A DNA stretch of 35,071 nt from CBDUBH01 sp965365345. GTDB taxonomy: Bacteria; Bacteroidota; Ignavibacteria; Ignavibacteriales; SURF-24. A program made the translations under genes and the position numbers. Shown one piece after another: positions 34,669-35,071 of the stretch. A model generated the notes under the pieces. It saw only the letters and a list, made by a program, of their open reading frames with translations. It was not told where the DNA came from and did no database searches. Location of the stretch: contig CBDUBH010000034.1 in the NCBI GenBank assembly GCA_965365345.1, forward strand, positions 1 to 35,071, written 5' to 3'. How positions within the stretch are numbered: position 1 is the stretch's first letter; every line of letters begins with the position of its first letter.

Positions 34669-34884
34669 TCAAACAAAACAATACTTTTCTGAAATCAAAT
34701 AATTTTTTATATCTGAATGATCTGTAAAAGATATTTTTAAAACTCCTTTATTATTTTTAATGGAGATTACGGTAAGATGAAATTCAGGTGTTTTATTCCT
34801 TAAAAATTCTGCGGTTTTACCCGGAAAGCTTTCTGCTTCAATTGAGTTTGCGATTAAACAACAGTTATTGAAATATTGTTTCAA
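34669..34884 (-). CDS. Doubtful small protein or gene remnant
   Basis: An open frame of 71 residues (MKQYFNNCCLIANSIEAESF at the start, ENYLISEKYCFV-like end). No family recognised, no signal peptide or membrane helix. In its favour, codon choice (ccg, ggt, acc, gca) looks more like the real genes nearby than like the surrounding A+T-rich DNA. Against it, the start would be TTG without a ribosome site, and a stop codon (TAG) lies 9 codons upstream in frame. It could be a short gene or the decayed end of a longer one. Confidence 0.3.
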   Translation of the reverse strand: MKQYFNNCCLIANSIEAESFPGKTAEFLRNKTPEFHLTVISIKNNKGVLKISFTDHSDIKNYLISEKYCFV

Positions 34885-34984
34885 ATATTTTTTATTGATG
34901 TTTGAACTCTAATTTTTAATTAAATTAAAAAGATAGATTTTTAGATGCAAGATTTTTATTTACCGCCATTTATAAAAATTATTT

Positions 34985-35071
34985 TTATTGATATGTAATT
35001 TCATTTTCGGTTGAAGCCACCGCAACATTTACCGCCGCATCACCGGTTACATTTGTAACGGTTCTCAGCAT
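34985..35071 (-). CDS. Sodium:dicarboxylate/amino-acid symporter, C-terminal end only
   Basis: The last 28 codons enter from the right edge and read MLRTVTNVTGDAAVNVAV followed by a short polar tail to TAA at 34985. RTVTNVTGDAA matches the conserved last transmembrane helix of DAACS carriers (GltP/DctA family), where the Asn and Asp help bind sodium and substrate. These carriers import glutamate, aspartate or C4-dicarboxylates with sodium or protons. The rest of the gene lies outside, so the substrate and intactness cannot be judged. The Met here is internal, not a start. Confidence 0.8.
   Translation of the reverse strand: MLRTVTNVTGDAAVNVAVASTENEITYQ

Larger units (their letters stand above)
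34318..34984. other. Intergenic region upstream of exbB
   Basis: About 670 A+T-rich bases. It holds the exbB leader, a possible exbB promoter near 34392-34416, one doubtful small open frame (34669-34884), and the end of the symporter gene at the right. I see no RNA gene or strong repeat, and no clear terminator for the symporter. Confidence 0.4.

Noticed and set aside
1..35071. CRISPR array, insertion sequence, prophage, tRNA or rRNA gene
   Set aside because: No regularly spaced repeats, transposase, integrase or phage structural genes, and no cloverleaf or rRNA-like stretch noticed on reading.

Overview
The window is A+T-rich, gene-dense bacterial chromosome with a Gram-negative envelope gene set: FadL-type outer-membrane protein, surface lipoprotein, ExbB/ExbD motor, MCE protein. 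The mix points to the Bacteroidota/Ignavibacteriota (Chlorobi-related) neighbourhood, perhaps Ignavibacteriales. That mix is a split biotin carboxylase/BCCP pair, a FadL plus GDSL-lipoprotein pair, one ExbB with two ExbDs, cyanophycin genes, and ordinary Shine-Dalgarno and -35/-10 signals. The placement is inference from gene content; there is no rRNA gene here to confirm it.

Layout. The left part (1-6603) is on the minus strand: a large-subunit (HPII-type) catalase cut by the window edge, cyanophycin synthetase and cyanophycinase. Next (7122-8247, plus) comes a pair of paralogous proteins of no family I recognise, behind a sigma-54-type -24/-12 promoter. An HtrA/Deg protease and adenylosuccinate lyase overlap by one base (8502-10975). 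Positions 11237-19157 hold a large two-component locus: two tandem five-PAS histidine kinases (one membrane-anchored, one soluble), an NtrC-class sigma-54 activator and a single-domain response regulator. The 298-bp gap before that last gene carries two tandem 17-bp palindromes 22 bp apart, a second sigma-54-like promoter, and a consensus -35/-10 promoter overlapped by a palindrome.

From 19174 to the right edge everything is on the minus strand, read right to left: a sodium:dicarboxylate symporter C-terminus (cut by the edge); exbB-exbD-exbD with a strong terminator; yqeY-cvpA-mutS2-biotin carboxylase-BCCP; fadL-like/GDSL lipoprotein with terminator; and ssb-CNNM/CorC-small membrane protein-MCE-ggt-acpS, mostly with overlapping or abutting ends.

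How the parts may work together. The strongest candidate for a new system is a sigma-54 circuit. The two kinases would feed the NtrC-class regulator, which would activate its downstream receiver-only gene and, about 10 kb away, the unknown paralog pair. That pair is divergent from the cyanophycin genes. Promoter motifs, paralogy and gene order are seen directly; the wiring, and any link to nitrogen storage, is inference.
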